64,000 nucleotides of DNA from Loripinus fragilis (GCA_964019695.1 OZ026525.1:62652253-62716252); one strand, 5' to 3'. Shown: positions 1 through 11,948, counted from the stretch's first letter. Made by a program: numbers and translations. Notes: a model not told the origin generated them from the sequence alone.

Positions 1-1202
1 TCCCACAGAAAACATTATAAACTGGTTAAACAGTGGTAAAGGGGCTGGACACATTAAGGGGCACACATGTACTGGTCCGAGGGGTCCAAAGGCTGCTGCA
101 CCTCAGTCTGATGCAGATGACTGAATAGTCTGATGGCTGAAAGGGAATAGTGTAAACCACAGTTTTATTTGTTTTGACATATATTACTAGTCAGTTGATG
201 TCACATGTCACCTAAAACTAATTGTAAATAAGTTACTGAATTATGTGTTTTGTCTCTTTTAAAATACCAGACTTAAAGACGAGTTCAACTGGAGTAAGGA
301 CGAGTGAAAAATTTAGACTACTTGCCCCACAGGACGAATAGGTCCGAAAACAATTTCGAGCCCTGCCCCTGAATGCAAAACGAAGTTGTTCTTTAAAAAA
401 TTGCTATGAGCTATGTGAAAATGCATGGTTTCTATGGCAACCCCTTAAATGATTTTCGAGAATGGGGGTATGCCAACAAAATCAATCCTAGCTAGGGCTC
501 TTCTTATCCAAGAGCACAAAAATGGTTTCAACTTAAAGCTTATACACATGTTTTCTTCTTGTGGTCATATATGTAAATAATCTTATTTGCATATTTATGA
601 ATTTAATGAAAACCTTAAGAAATGAGGTAAAATCATAAAAGACCTAAATGAACTTATGTCAGCCTTTAAACATCATCAAGCCATCATTGTTGCAAGTTTT
701 TATATTATCAGTGATACAATTTGATAAGTCCTTTAACCCAGTGGTCCTATATGAAAATTATCTCGTTTGCATAGTCATGAATATTAATTAATTCTTATAA
801 ATGAGTGGAAACCATTGGGCAAACTAGTACCGAAGGGGGTAATCAGACCTACATTGAACACATAGGACATTTCATTATGGGTGTAAATTTGTTCAGTGGA
901 TCCATTTAAATGCACAAAAATGCGAACCTCAAAAATAAATGCGCTTTGGTTATATGAAATTCTATGGTTTCCATGGTAACCCATTATAAACAGGTAACAC
1001 AGTTTCGCTACATTGTAATAGAGTTATGGGTGTTTAAATATATCATCTGATACATCATCAGATGCATGCCTCTAAAATACAGGAAGGGTTATGTATACGT
1101 AAGCAAAGATAAAAATAGACATCGATAACAATATTATTTTCAATAACATTTGGTCAAAATAGAGTTGTATACAGATGTTTCAAAGATGCATACTAATATG
1201 AT
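1..1202. other. No gene recognised; diverged internal repeats
   Basis: No exon or long ORF could be supported on either strand. Two phrases recur in diverged form: one with GTGGTCATATATG near 561 and 741, and one with ATGGTTTCTATGGCAACCC near 424 and 964. These suggest old duplicated repeat DNA. If the CYP4-like gene to the right continues, this stretch would be its intron, because the next expected exon was not found here. Confidence 0.35.
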
Positions 1203-1500
1203 TATACTATTTTTCCATAGAAACATGTAAATAACGGTGTATATTATACTGAAGTTAATGATAAATACCTGTATAAAGTACCCATTACCTGGATTAGTTT
1301 AAATTTTTTGTTTACAACGATTCTCTGACTATATGAAAAGTAAGATGGTACAGTGGATTCAAAGATAGATGAGAATCGTTGTAAACAAAATATAAACTAA
1401 TCCAGATATTGGGTAATTTATACAGGTATGTATCATAAATTGCCTCTGACTGCAGTAAGATATCTACCGTTATCTACCCGTTTCTATGAAAAATAGTATA
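1203..1500. mobile_element. Palindromic MITE with probable TA target duplication
   Basis: The two halves are inverted copies. The ends read TACTATTTTTCCATAGAAAC on the left and the near-complement on the right, and the arms continue inward through CCTGTATAAAGTACCC and its complement to a short central loop. TA dinucleotides flank both ends. The 298-bp size, lack of an ORF and TA flanks fit a non-autonomous Tc1/mariner-type element. The family name is unknown. Confidence 0.6.
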
Positions 1501-1625
1501 GGATTACTATGCACCGTTGAATCAACTGTACAGTGGTTTATGGTAAGTTTGAAGTGACGTCAGAGCATTTTTTGATAAGCGGACACAGGCCATTGTTATA
1601 AACAACTATACTTAGTATTACTTAC

Positions 1626-1753
1626 CATAAGTAACTCTGCAACGTCATTGTACGTAGATATGTAAGGTTTGAGGACATCAAAGTGGAAGGCTGGTGTCAA
1701 CAACCGTCTACTGCGCTCCCACTTCCTTCCGTTGCTGACAAACAAGCCTTCTC
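1626..1753 (-). CDS. CYP4-like coding exon 3 (helix C exon)
   Basis: The minus strand runs from the acceptor TCCTCCTAG at 1754 to the donor GTAAG at 1625. The first two bases complete a glycine codon begun in exon 2. The translation contains [12 protein letters not shown] then [19 protein letters not shown], the characteristic helix C and following segment of CYP4 enzymes, in which W and R contact a haem propionate. It ends in phase 0. No single ORF reveals it because the exon is short. Confidence 0.8.
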
Positions 1754-4700
1754 CTAGGAGGAATACATGTTGTATTCCATTAGAAATAAAATATATAGTC
1801 TAACCAAGCTTATACCACCTTTACCAACTTTAGCATGAACTATCTCGTGATGTGCAATTCTACACTGATATAGGTGGTATAAAATAGTTATGCCATGTTT
1901 GTCCACCTGTACGTAAGATAATCTCCACATACAAGCGGACAACCAATGGTGTAACTATTACTTTTCGTAGGAGGGCTAGAAGCCTAAATTTTGACATTAG
2001 CCTTCTTTGTACATGTATATGTGAGCGGCGATAGCATCTAGACTATCAAGACTGCACATATGCACATGTTCATCTGAGTATTCGCTGCGTATGCGATTTG
2101 TACCAAAATTTCATGAGCTGACCTGGCCAATATAATTATCTTTGTACAAATTTACTTAATAGCCTTGTTTCTATTCGTTTATAAACACAGCTTTCTGTAG
2201 AAAAGTGTTCCTCCTGAATTGGTTTAATCTATTTCCCTCAAATATAACGTCGGCATTTAAAGGGGACAGAAACCCTAGTAATAATTATGTTTTATCAGAA
2301 ATAATTCTATGAACCATGAATTTTGATACAAGTATCACCAAAATCGGTTTAAAAATGCGGAAGTTATGGGCATTTAAAGAATTCATGTGGCCAACATTTA
2401 GCGGTCATTTTGAATATTTAATTAGTTCTCAGAATATTTTCAACTGCTTAATTTTTAGTTATAAATGATATCACAGCATCTGAATTTCAGCAGATATGCA
2501 GCTTTATACATAAGGAAAATGTTTTGTTAAAGATAATTGCGAGTAATCCATTGGTTTGTCTTTTATTTGGATTATGCTTATTTAATTAGGCTCTGTGATG
2601 TCACTAAGCCTACAATATGGCCGCTTCCATTACAGTCCATTTGCAAATATTCAAACGCCCACAACTTCTACGTTTGTTAACTGATTTAGGTGAAACTGGT
2701 ATCAAAATTCTTTGTTTAATAAGATCTTTAATGTCAAATATAGTAATCATCAGGGTTGCCGTCCCCTTTGAAGCTGTACAGCTGCGTGGAATATACAAAC
2801 TATGAGACCTCTGCATTTTTGCACGGGTTTCATATTTTGTCGAAACAACAACGTAAAACTATCACATGCGTTTAAAGAAGTTTATAAAAAAAAGTTGCTA
2901 ACTCATTTCTGACAGATCTGAATTTTAACTCTGCCAGCGGTAATTTTGTCGTCTGCTGCTGATCTTTAGAATTTTGGGTTATTCAACAAATATACGATCT
3001 TCAAGTTACTGAGAAGAGCTTTTAAACTTCTTGGGAGTGAATATATAGAGGATCTTACATGAGTGATCATGTTTTATTCATTATATAAAACGAGTTGGGA
3101 AAGAGAGATAAAATGCGAGGCTTGCCTCAAACTAATTATTCGCAACGAGTTTAATAAAGTCAATAATACAGGACCACGAATGTAAGATTCTATTTTATCC
3201 CATGATCCTAAAACTACTTTGAAATCGCGCTTTTAGTGTGAAAGCATAATATGCCTTAATTCTATATTATACACGACGTTTACATAACGATATTAAAATC
3301 GGTAAACCACTAGTGGCTTATCGATTTTATTGCATGGCGTTAAATCACTCCCAGACGTGACGTCATAATGATAAATGCATTTGGGAGAGGCTTGTATTCT
3401 GTTTTAGATTCGTCAAGGTCACAAAAACACGCTGTTTATGACCGCATATCTGATCTTGAGCTAATTAATCCAAAATTTGTTTCGATAATGTAGTACGCGT
3501 TACATGTATCAGGAATTTATTTATTTGCAGTCGACTGTGTATACCATAGTTTACATTTAAGTCGACTGTGTATACCATAGGTTACATTTACCTATCCATG
3601 GTATTAGAAATCTGTAATCACTACTCTTTGGCGCACTCACGTGACTTGCGCTCAGTACGGCTTTCATTGTGTCAGGATGCACTACTAGAAGAGATGGGCG
3701 TAGCCATGTTACCCAAACAGCCAAGGCCTTTGGTTGTAACTTGTCAACAGATTTTTCCATTATTGAAATATAGCTTTCAGCGTCTTGAACCTGAAATGAA
3801 TAAACTATATGCCAAGACTAAAATAATTTATGCGCATCTTATCAAGATAAATTAAATACATTGTACAGAAGTGCTTGTTTGACTTTCAGTAAATAACAAA
3901 GCCGGCTGAAATTAAAAATGGTCATCTAATAGTTGTCTAAAACCTTTCTCTTATACTTGCATTTTTAAATGTCAGCGGTGTTTTAAAAAGATCCATACAT
4001 GTTATTGTTGCTATAGTGTAGCGAAGAAAAACCAATGTAAATAATCATGAATTGTTTGTCTGTAAGTGTTAGCAACAACAATTTCAATATTGTATGAATG
4101 TAGTTATTAGCTACTTCAGTATAGTATGGAAACGTCAGTATAGTATGGCTATATGTGATAACAGCTTCAGTGTAGCATGGCTACATGTATATGCGATACC
4201 AACTTCAGTATAGTATTGCTATGTTTGATATCAACTTCAGTATAGTTAGGCTATATGTGATAGAAACTTCAGTAATACTGTATAGTATGACTATATATGA
4301 TATCAAATTCAGAATAGTATGGTTAAATTTGATAGCAACTTCAGTATAGTATGGATATATGTGGTAGCAACTTCGTATAATATGGCTGTATTTGATATCA
4401 ACTTCAGTATCTTCAGTATAGTATAATTATATTTGATAGCAACTTCAGTATAGTATGAATATATGTGATAGCAACTTCAGTATAATATGGCTGTATTTTG
4501 ATATCAACTTCAGTATAGTGTAATTATATTTGATAGCAACTTCAGTACACTATGAATATATGTGTGATAGCAACTTCAGTAGAATATGGATGTATTTGAT
4601 ATCAACTTAAGTATAGTATGGTTATATTTCATAGCAACTTCAGTATAGTATGGCTATATTTGATAGCATCCTCAGTATTTATGGCGATACGTAAAAGCAA

Positions 4701-7700
4701 CTTCAGAATACCTAGCTATATGTGATAGCAACTACAGTATAGTATGGCTATGTGTAATATAATTATTATTATTATAATCAACTTCAGTATAATATCGCTG
4801 TATTTGATATCAGCTTCAGTATGTAATGGCTATATTTTACAGCAACTTCAGTATAGTATGGCAACTTCAGTATATTAAGGCTGTGTGTGATAACAACTCT
4901 AGTATAGTTTGGCTATATGTGATAGCAACTTCAGTATAGTACAGTGAGCCACTTTTGTTACGCACTACTTATAAAATGTACAATTACACGGAAAAGAAAT
5001 ATCATAATTTTATTCTGAGAATACCAGCGTAAAACGCATTTATTTATGCATTAGCCTTTGAAATTTCATTGTGATCAGATCAGAAATGCATGCGAAAATG
5101 GATCCTAAAGGGCACTACCCTCAAAACACCATTTCACAATGCATTATTTCGAATGAAACCCAGATCACAATGCACTTTTTTTCAGGGTCGAATTTCTGCT
5201 ATGCCAGAGATGACAGCCGGTTTATTCTTGGCAATATCTATGACGGGAATGTGTTTGTTAACTTTGTTATATTTTAAACGTTTTACTGTTTTTGGTTCCC
5301 AGCTGGCCAAGGTTTCAAAAAAGTTGGTTCTTAGGACTTTTTTAAAAGTAAGTTAAAATTTCGTATAATTCTAAGTAAACTAGTTATCAAAACACTTATT
5401 TTGTAATTTCATTTTAAACAACCATATATCCGCCGTTTATTTTCTTAAAAAAATGGATTTATTGGCGTCATGGTGTTGATGTTAGTGATGACGTCACTGC
5501 TACCAAGGCCATAAGACGTGCCAATGGTAAATTGTATTAGGGTTCTGATACTTCTATGTCAACAAGTGACTCATAACAAAACAATTTGCGAAGGAAAACC
5601 TGTTTGATTATTGTAACTGACGTTAATATGACGTCAAAACCAGCATTTCTTCAAAAACTAACGGTGTTACTAAATTTAACGACCAAAAAAGGGGTTTTTT
5701 AGTTGAATAAAATAATTGTTTTTGGTGTTTTTTTCCCGTCAGAACGATCACCATCGATAATGCCTAGCGCAAAACGCAAATAGAATATATAGGCCTTCAG
5801 GTTGCACGTGCATTGTTTTGTCAAAATTGCCTTTGACGTAGCAGACTGATTCGCATGATTGATTCCGATATTTTTTCGATGTCATGAAACAGATAAAATG
5901 TCAATAAGTAAATAATCATAGAGAATGTTCGATTCCAGCATTTGTGTCAAAAATGTGGGCCCTGAAAAAGTGGTGCGTAACTAAAGTGGCTCACTTTATG
6001 GCAAAATTTGATATAAACTTCGGTATAGTATGGCTATATTTTATATTAACTATAGTATAGTATGGCAAATTCAGTACACTATGGGTGTATGTGATAGCAA
6101 CTACAGTATATCATGGCTATCTTTAAAAGCAGCTTCATTTATAGTATGGCTAAATTTGGTAGCATCTTCATTATATTGTGGCTATAAGTGATAGCATGCA
6201 ATATTTGATAGCAGCTTAAATTATGTATGGCTATATTTGAGAGCAGTTTCAGTATAGTAAGGCTATATTTGATAACAGCTTCAGTATAGTATGGCTATAT
6301 GTGATAGTAACTTCAGTATAGCATTGCAACCTCAGTATATATGATAGCAATAGCAACTTCAGTATAGTATCGCTATATTTGAAACCAGCTTCGGTAAATA
6401 ATGGCTATCAATGATGGCAACTTCACTATAGTATGGCTATATGTGATCGCAAGCTCATTAAAGTATGGCTGTATTTGATAGCAACCTCAGCATAGTATTG
6501 CTGTATTTGATGGCAACTTCGTTATAGTATGGCTATATGTGATAGTAACGTTACTATAGTATGGCTATATCTGATAGCAACTTCAGTATAGTATGGCTAT
6601 ATGTGGTAGTAACTTCAGTATAGCATGGCTATATGAGATACAACTTCAGTATAGTATGGTTGTATGTGATATTAACGTCAATATAGTATGATCATATGTG
6701 ATATCAACTTCAGTATAGTATAACTATATGTGAAACCAACTTCAATATAATATGGTTGTATATGATAAAAACTTCAGTATAGTATCGCTATATGTGGTAG
6801 TAACTTCAGTATAGCATGGCTATATGTGATACAACTTCAGTATGGAATGGCTGAATGTGATAGTAAGTTCAGTACAGTATAGCTATAGTTATAATATGAC
6901 TGTATGTGATATTAACGTCAATTTAGTTAGACTGTATTTGTGACAGTACAGTATGGTAACTTCAGTATATTATGGTTGCTTGTGATAGCGTCTTCAGAAT
7001 AGTATCGCTATATTTGAAAGCAGTTTCAGCATAGCATGGCTATATTTGATAGCAATTTCAGTATGGTATGGCTATATGATATGTGAAAGCAACCTCAGTA
7101 TAGTATGACTATATATGATAGCAACTTCAGTATAATATGGCTGTGTGTCATAGTAATGTTACTATAGAATGGCTATATATGATAGCAACCTCAGTATAGT
7201 GTGGCTATATGTGATAGTAACTTCAGATTAGCATCGCTATATATGATACAACTTCAGTATGGTATGTCTGAATGTGATACTAACTTCAGTACAGTATCGC
7301 TATATTTGATAGCAACTTCAGTATAATATGACTTTATGTGATATTAACGTCAATTTAGTAAGGCTATATTTTACATCAACTTCAGTATAGTATAGATAAT
7401 ATATATGTGATAGCAGCTTCAGTAAAGTATGTTATATGTGATAGTAACTTCAGTATAGTGTGGATATATGTTATAGCAACTTCAAGGCAGTTCTTCTTTT
7501 GTGGATCATTTGTGTTATTTATGTCTTGTGTTTGTAATGCTTTCGCGTCTGTTCACTGCTGCCTTGCGGTCACCTGCTGGGAAGGGCTGACCTTTTGGCC
7601 CTTGTTTGTGATGTCTAATAGTGATTTTGTCACTTTCCCATGTGGTATCCTGGGTAAGGTGTGGTATTTGATTGTATTGATCCTGATCTTTGCCGTCTTT

Positions 7701-8268
7701 CTTACTTCAGTATACCATGGCTATATTTGAAAGCAACTTCAGTATAATATGGCTATATGTAATAACATCTTCAGTACAGTATGGCTATATTTGAAAGCAT
7801 TAGTACTTTAATATATATTGGTGGTCAACTATTAGTTGACGTTTGCTTTCGCAAATGACGTCATAACTTTAGTATCAAGACAAACTTCTCGGTTTCTTAT
7901 TACCCCTAATGAACCTATGTTGTTAGTACGCATTGGAAGCGTCTCGAGACGCTTCCAATGAGTACTCACAACAAATGTTTTCATGAATGCATAAATCATA
8001 ATTTCATTTTTGCTGATCTTATACTAGAAATACTACTACATCAAATTATACAATAGTGAAGCATTCTGTGTAGCTTTGCATGCTAGTTTGAGTCCCAGAT
8101 ACCACTTACCAAATGTGCAACACCAAAGAACCAATGGTGCTCTTCTGGTACGGGGAATCTAGATAGTGCTTTAGCAAGGGACCTGTAAAACGTCAAGGAC
8201 GACTTGAGACTTCTCGCTAACTTCCAAAGACAAACACAGAGTAATGTCGTTAGCAGGTATACCCACAT
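1626..8268 (-). CDS. Cytochrome P450 family 4-like, 5' half (three coding exons), continues beyond the left edge
   Basis: Haem-thiolate monooxygenase of the CYP4 type, a family that hydroxylates fatty acids and other lipophilic substrates at the ER membrane using electrons from P450 reductase. The exons, in coding order, are 8268-8110, 3790-3592 and 1753-1626 (53, 66.3 and 42.7 codons). All have GT/AG borders and the phases agree, giving 162 residues of the roughly 500 expected. Residues 1-20 form an N-terminal membrane anchor ([10 protein letters not shown] start), followed by a proline-containing hinge ([13 protein letters not shown]). Exon 2 carries [10 protein letters not shown] and YRFLIPWIG, typical of CYP4 proteins. 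Exon 3 carries helix [15 protein letters not shown]. The I-helix, ExxR and haem-cysteine parts are not in the window. It could be a functional gene or a 5' fragment; the intact frame favours a gene. The start codon lies 5 bp after a splice acceptor (AG at 8275-8274), so a separate 5' untranslated exon is likely. Confidence 0.8.
2259..2769. mobile_element. Non-autonomous element with AAAGGGGACRG...CCCT termini
   Basis: Terminal inverted repeats: AAAGGGGACAGAAACCCT at the left, and AGGGTTGCCGTCCCCTTT at the right, which reads AAAGGGGACGGCAACCCT in reverse. The element is 511 bp with no convincing ORF; the two opposed 62-68 codon frames inside it mirror each other and are not conserved genes. 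Superfamily not assigned. Confidence 0.5.
3048..3372. repeat. Dispersed palindromic repeat, copy 1
   Basis: Begins GAGGATCTTACATGAGTG and ends near CACTCCCAGACGTGACGTCA. The centre is a palindrome around AAATGCGAGGCTTGCC. Two further copies in this window lie at 50318-50645 (same orientation) and 17768-18140 (reverse), so this is a dispersed family. Confidence 0.6.
3592..3790 (-). CDS. CYP4-like coding exon 2
   Basis: The acceptor TTATTCATTTCAG ends at 3791 and the donor GTAAAT starts at 3591. The 199-bp exon starts in phase 0 and leaves one base over. It encodes [17 protein letters not shown], then the CYP4-typical [16 protein letters not shown] and [12 protein letters not shown], corresponding to beta-1 and helix A/B of P450s. 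The plus-strand ORF over the same bases is only a shadow. Confidence 0.8.
4942..5996. mobile_element. Tc1/mariner-type non-autonomous element with TA duplication, inserted in the minisatellite
   Basis: The left terminus is CAGTGAGCCACTTTTGTTAC and the right terminus is its near-complement, GTAACTAAAGTGGCTCACTT. TIRs are about 26 bp. Removing the element and one TA restores a perfect array unit (CAGTATAG-TA-TGGC), so the boundaries and the TA duplication are well supported. It is 1055 bp with no transposase. An exon-like block at 5185-5347 is listed separately. Confidence 0.8.
5185..5347 (+). other. Exon-like block with acceptor and donor inside the TIR element
   Basis: CACTTTTTTTCAG precedes it and GTAAGTT follows it, matching splice acceptor and donor consensus. 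In between, one frame is open and contains a hydrophobic stretch ([19 protein letters not shown]) followed by basic residues, like the anchor of a type II membrane protein. I do not recognise the protein. It may be a captured host exon or a chance ORF. Confidence 0.3.
7497..7697. other. Non-repetitive block interrupting the minisatellite
   Basis: About 200 bp with higher GC than the flanking array. A 107-codon plus-strand ORF runs through it but reads out into array units on both sides, so it is not treated as a gene. It may be an inserted fragment of a transposon that I do not recognise. Confidence 0.35.
7895..8010. repeat. Hairpin repeat, variant of the GTCTCAATGAGAC family
   Basis: Perfect stem CATTGGAAGCGTC/GACGCTTCCAATG at 7931-7958, flanked by GTTGTTAGTAC and GTACTCACAACAAAT. 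The architecture is like the hairpins at 15.9, 23.6 and 28.6 kb, but the stem sequence differs. Confidence 0.5.
8110..8268 (-). CDS. CYP4-like coding exon 1 (start and membrane anchor)
   Basis: The ATG is at 8268-8266, the first ATG after the acceptor TCTTTTTTAACAG (AG at 8275-8274). The donor GTAAGT starts at 8109. The 53 codons encode a hydrophobic anchor ([15 protein letters not shown]) and the linker up to [10 protein letters not shown], matching the N-terminal exon of CYP4F/CYP4V-type proteins. The upstream in-frame ATGs at 8331 and 8301 lie in a MITE or upstream of the acceptor and are unlikely starts. Confidence 0.75.
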
Positions 8269-8289
8269 AGTTCCTGTTAAAAAAGATAT

Positions 8290-8526
8290 GAGTCGTGACA
8301 TGTGATTTCCAACAATGTGGCATCTTGACATGTGTAGACTCAGATGAGCCTGTGCAGCCTCTTTTTAAGCTTACAAACTCCAAATTATGTTCAGTCAGTA
8401 GCTTAACACTCATAGAATATTCAAGCGACTAGCAAAGGCTCTGATCAGACTGCGCGTATGCGCAGGCTGATTTGAGGCTTTGCTGGTCGCACATACCACA
8501 TTGTTGGAAATCTCATGTCGCGGCCA
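8290..8526. mobile_element. MITE of the GATCAGACTGCGC family, copy 1
   Basis: Left end AGTCGTGACATGTGATTTCC; the right end reads GCCGCGACATGAGATTTCC in reverse. The interior has CTCTGATCAGACTGCGCG and TATGCGCAGGCTGAT. Related copies or fragments are at 18294-18529, 58823-59034, and 9138-9156 plus 10436-10530. This copy ends only 15 bp before the splice acceptor of the first CYP4 coding exon. Confidence 0.75.
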
Positions 8527-8749
8527 AATTATGGAAATACTAAACGTACATACCCAGTTAAATCATTCCTTTAGTGTACGACACGTTGGAATACCCTTAA
8601 AACATTTTTACTGGTCGAAATTTCAGATAATTTCAACTTTAGAATCTAAGCTCTGATATAATTAAAGCAAACAAATCAGGTCCCAATGAGACGCTTTTAC
8701 AACAAAAACCAAAAGGCGTATACTACTGGCCTACCGACCCCACGCGTAA

Positions 8750-8890
8750 CATACTCATTTCCGCTAAAATGTCGTACCAAATGGAGTTATACGCGCGTTC
8801 CTGCTAAAATGCCGGATCAATGGCGTTATACGCGTTTCTGCTAAAATGCTGGATCAATGAGGTCATAAGTACCGGATCAAATGGGGTCTT
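8750..8890. repeat. Short tandem array, about 35 bp unit, three units
   Basis: Three imperfect units containing CGCTAAAATGCCGGATCAAT and ATACGCG. Nothing else is recognised between 8527 and 9137. Confidence 0.55.
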
Positions 8891-9156
8891 TAGATAGAAT
8901 ACGCTTTTTGCTTTTTTGTTATATGGTTAATAATTAAATTTTCTCACCTTACAGCAGATATAGCTTTACTCCTTTTACAAGTTGTACATCTTTAAAGAGG
9001 CAGAAATGCTAACCTCTTGAACTCAACAAAGTTCCTGTTTATATTCGTACCACCCGGTTTAAAAATAAATATTTCCGCGAACGTTTTATACAATATTGAA
9101 CAACCAGACCCAACATTCGTATCTCTGCTGTCCACATATGAGCCGCGACATAAGTA

Positions 9157-10435
9157 CGAGGGGCATTTGGAAAGTTCTTAGCATGGTCTTTTATCTCAGT
9201 AACCGATTTACAAACCCTATCATGTTTAGTATCATTTTAAAGAACTATCTTTCCTCTATGTTATGGCACAAATTTTATGAGGATATTATAATGCAGACAC
9301 GACAAATACTATCGTGAATACATGTACTGTTTGTATACTGGAAAATGCAAAATTTCAGTAGAATATATATCATTTTACCTTTTGAAAAGTATGCAGAACA
9401 TTAACATTAGTTCATGAAATTAGATAATTTTGTACCATTTTGTAGGCCACAATCTGATACAGTTATTATACAATTGATGACCGAGTTGGGTTGTCCTAAT
9501 AACTAAATACTGGAATAGCAATACCTAAACCGTCTAGAAAGCAAAGCAGTGCGCTATTTTTTTCGACTAAAAATCGCATGTCACAATGCACATATTTTGA
9601 AAATATATAACTGACAGTAGTTTACAAATGCCGTGCGTTGGTATTTTTGTCAAGCACAGTTTATACTCTTAGTATTGAAACCAAAATAAATTTTGTAAAC
9701 CAGAAAAAAGGGAAGATAACTCGTATAATTTTTTCAAGGGTCAGAGTAAGTTTAGCTATAAGTTGACGTTCTGGCTCATTTCAATTGAAAACCTTGGCAA
9801 AAAAAAGTAAAAATACCTTGAGAGTAGAAATCAATCAATTTTGTGATCTTTAATGCGATACCATGAGAAGTTCTTATGCCATCGACAAATTGTGAGGGGT
9901 TAAGTTACCCAAACCACTTCTGTAAAAGTAGGGGTAGTGTTATTAGGAATAATTTTCTTGAATACAGAACTAAACAAGCCACAATGTTTGCTCGACGAAA
10001 TAATTTTTATGCATTGTTCGTTACAAATAAAGCAAAACATATACTCAATAGGCATAGGAAAGTTTACCAGTTGTCTATTAGTCAACATTTTCCGTATGTA
10101 AAGGTGGTAGTCGTGCAAGCAGTGATCGCATAATATATTCTAATAAAAAATAAGTTGGCACCGACTCGTTAATATGTCATATCATGATCGCAAATAAGGT
10201 CCCCGATTTTCCTTCGCTTTTTTCCAAGTATTTTGCTTAAAATTTCCGCCAGTATATAAACCCCTACTCATTTTGAGCATGCGCTGCACGTGCACGCAAA
10301 GTCCTTTTTCAAAAACAAATCAAACCATCAAGAAGCCGTTGAATTCTAGTTTCCAAAAATGTATTATTTGATAGCATTTTATCAACGCATTTTGGAGTTA
10401 TGATGCCGTGCTAAGAACTTTCCAAATGACCCTCG
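9157..10435. mobile_element. Mariner-like non-autonomous element, copy A
   Basis: The terminus CGAGGGGCATTTGGAAAGTT appears at the left and its near-complement AACTTTCCAAATGACCCTCG at the right, flanked by TA on both sides. It interrupts a GATCAG-family MITE, whose two halves (up to 9154, and from 10438) rejoin if the element is removed. It is 1279 bp. No transposase frame survives. Two small ORFs shared with copy B (such as 9876-10133) follow the shared DNA and have counterparts on the opposite strand, so they are not called as genes. Confidence 0.75.
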
Positions 10436-11608
10436 TATTTCCAACAATGTGGTATGTGCGACAAACAAAGGCTCAGACCAGCCTGCGCATACGCGCAGTC
10501 TGATCAGAGCCTTTGCTTGTTGCTACGATATTCTACGAATGCAAAGCTACTGACTGAATAACTTTGAAGCCATTTAAGGGTCACTGATGACTACTGCTAG
10601 TAAGGTCCCTACTTTTACAGTTCTTTTGCGTATACTTTGCTTCCAAACGATAGCCCTTGTACACCTTTAATCCATTTATACCCATTTCATCAATTGGACA
10701 AGTCCATTTCGAATTTGGGGGCGTCTGACCAAGGTCTTTACTGTTTGCCTACAAAATGTTCTATCCAAATTTGAATACAAATGGAAATTGTCACCCAACA
10801 ACCCTTATATTGGAAATGGACTTGTCCAATTGATCAATCGATTCGGCATAAATGAGTAAAAGGTGTGCAACCGTAGAAATGCATGAAAATTGTGCATTTG
10901 TAAACTTTCATCGAAACATACGAGGGGCATTTGGAAAGTTCTTAGCGTGGTCTTATATCTCAGTAACCAATTTACAAACCTTATCATGTTTGGTATTATT
11001 TTAAAGAGCTATCATTCCTCTTTCTTGTAGCACAAATTTCATGAGATGGTTATGACGCAAACACTAAAAATAGTACAGTTAATGGCCCAGTTTCGAATCT
11101 TTCCCAGTTCCGAATCACGTCATAGTTTCGTTGCAAACTACACATCAGCGGTAAAATTTAAAATACATATTTTGGTTTTGTTTTGTTGTATAATTATCCC
11201 TCTGGATGTGAGTGAAAGCAAATATCTATAAGTTATCTGCTTGGTGAAAATAATTACAATTTCCCCCCATGACCCATTTTATGAAGGTATATTTTCACAC
11301 GTGTCAGAATATGTTCACTGCATATTTCCAAAAAATGCGTTCGTTTGAAATGCTTTTTTTTTTTCAAACTTTCGGTTTCAGCATGTTTTCCAACAATTAT
11401 TTAAACACATCCAAGAAAAAAAACGGACCTTTTATTCTGTTTTGGGTTCGTGATAGCCGTGTTATCATTGTCACTCTTTGGCCCAGTTTCGAATCAGTGT
11501 GTAAACACAAGTTTATTTCACGTCACATAACAATAACGTACACGCGCTCAGCTGTTTGTACAACACAGAAGTCAAAATTATGTGAAAAGTTTCACGGGCA
11601 CCATATGC

Positions 11609-11622
11609 TCTCTCTCTATCTT

Positions 11623-11674
<52 letters not shown>
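11609..11674. repeat. (CT)n microsatellite
   Basis: Nearly uninterrupted CT dinucleotides. A second CT tract lies at 31732-31785. Confidence 0.95.
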
Positions 11675-11676
<2 letters not shown>

Positions 11677-11680
11677 CAGA

Positions 11681-11948
11681 CGCGGATCCAGAAAGTTTTG
11701 ACTCTGACAACGCTTTTTTTTATTCATGCCGTTTTAGTTAATGAGGAGAGAGGATCCAAATACGACAAAAGCGGGCCGTTATCGGCTCGCCAGCGAAACT
11801 CCATTTGATGGCCTTGGTAGCTCTAGAGAGCATAAGTGTGAAAAAAGTTTGAATTTTAGGGATATAGCTATGGGACTTTACAGGGGTTGGCGCGGGGGGG
11901 GGGGGGGGGCTCTGTGCCCCCAGTCTTCCCTGGACCCGCTTATGCATG
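11681..11948. mobile_element. GCGGATCCAG-family MITE, copy 1
   Basis: Starts CGCGGATCCAGAAAGTTTTG and ends TCCCTGGACCCGCTTATG, giving inverted GGATCCAG-like ends. It has an internal G run and a palindromic GGGCCG/CGGCTCG-rich middle. Other copies are at 12248-12531, 58601-58830, and 63303-63592; a partial copy starts near 13297. Confidence 0.6.

Larger units (their letters stand above)
1754..3591 (-). other. CYP4-like intron 2
   Basis: Intron between coding exons 2 and 3. It holds the 511-bp inverted-repeat element at 2259-2769 and the dispersed palindromic repeat starting at 3048. The rest shows no coding signal. A 29-bp direct repeat (GTCGACTGTGTATACCATAG core) lies next to the exon 2 donor at 3530-3590. 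Confidence 0.5.
4090..7800. repeat. Degenerate minisatellite, about 31-32 bp unit, in CYP4-like intron 1
   Basis: Dozens of imperfect copies of a unit close to AACTTCAGTATAGTATGGCT followed by ATATGTGATAGC. The array is split by a 1055-bp TIR element at 4942-5996 and by a 200-bp non-repeat block at 7497-7697. Unit length and sequence drift along the array, and there are shorter and longer variants. There are no unique spacers and no CRISPR features. It fills most of the 4.3-kb intron between coding exons 1 and 2. Confidence 0.85.

Noticed and set aside
7407..7730. 107-codon hydrophobic ORF
   Set aside because: It starts and ends in minisatellite units and crosses a non-repeat block; composition explains the hydrophobicity.
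4090..7800. CRISPR-like array
   Set aside because: Units are contiguous and degenerate without unique spacers, in an animal intron: it is a minisatellite.
11269..11808. 179-codon plus ORF
   Set aside because: About one sixth is translated CT microsatellite, and the rest lies in a nested transposon; no domain is recognisable.
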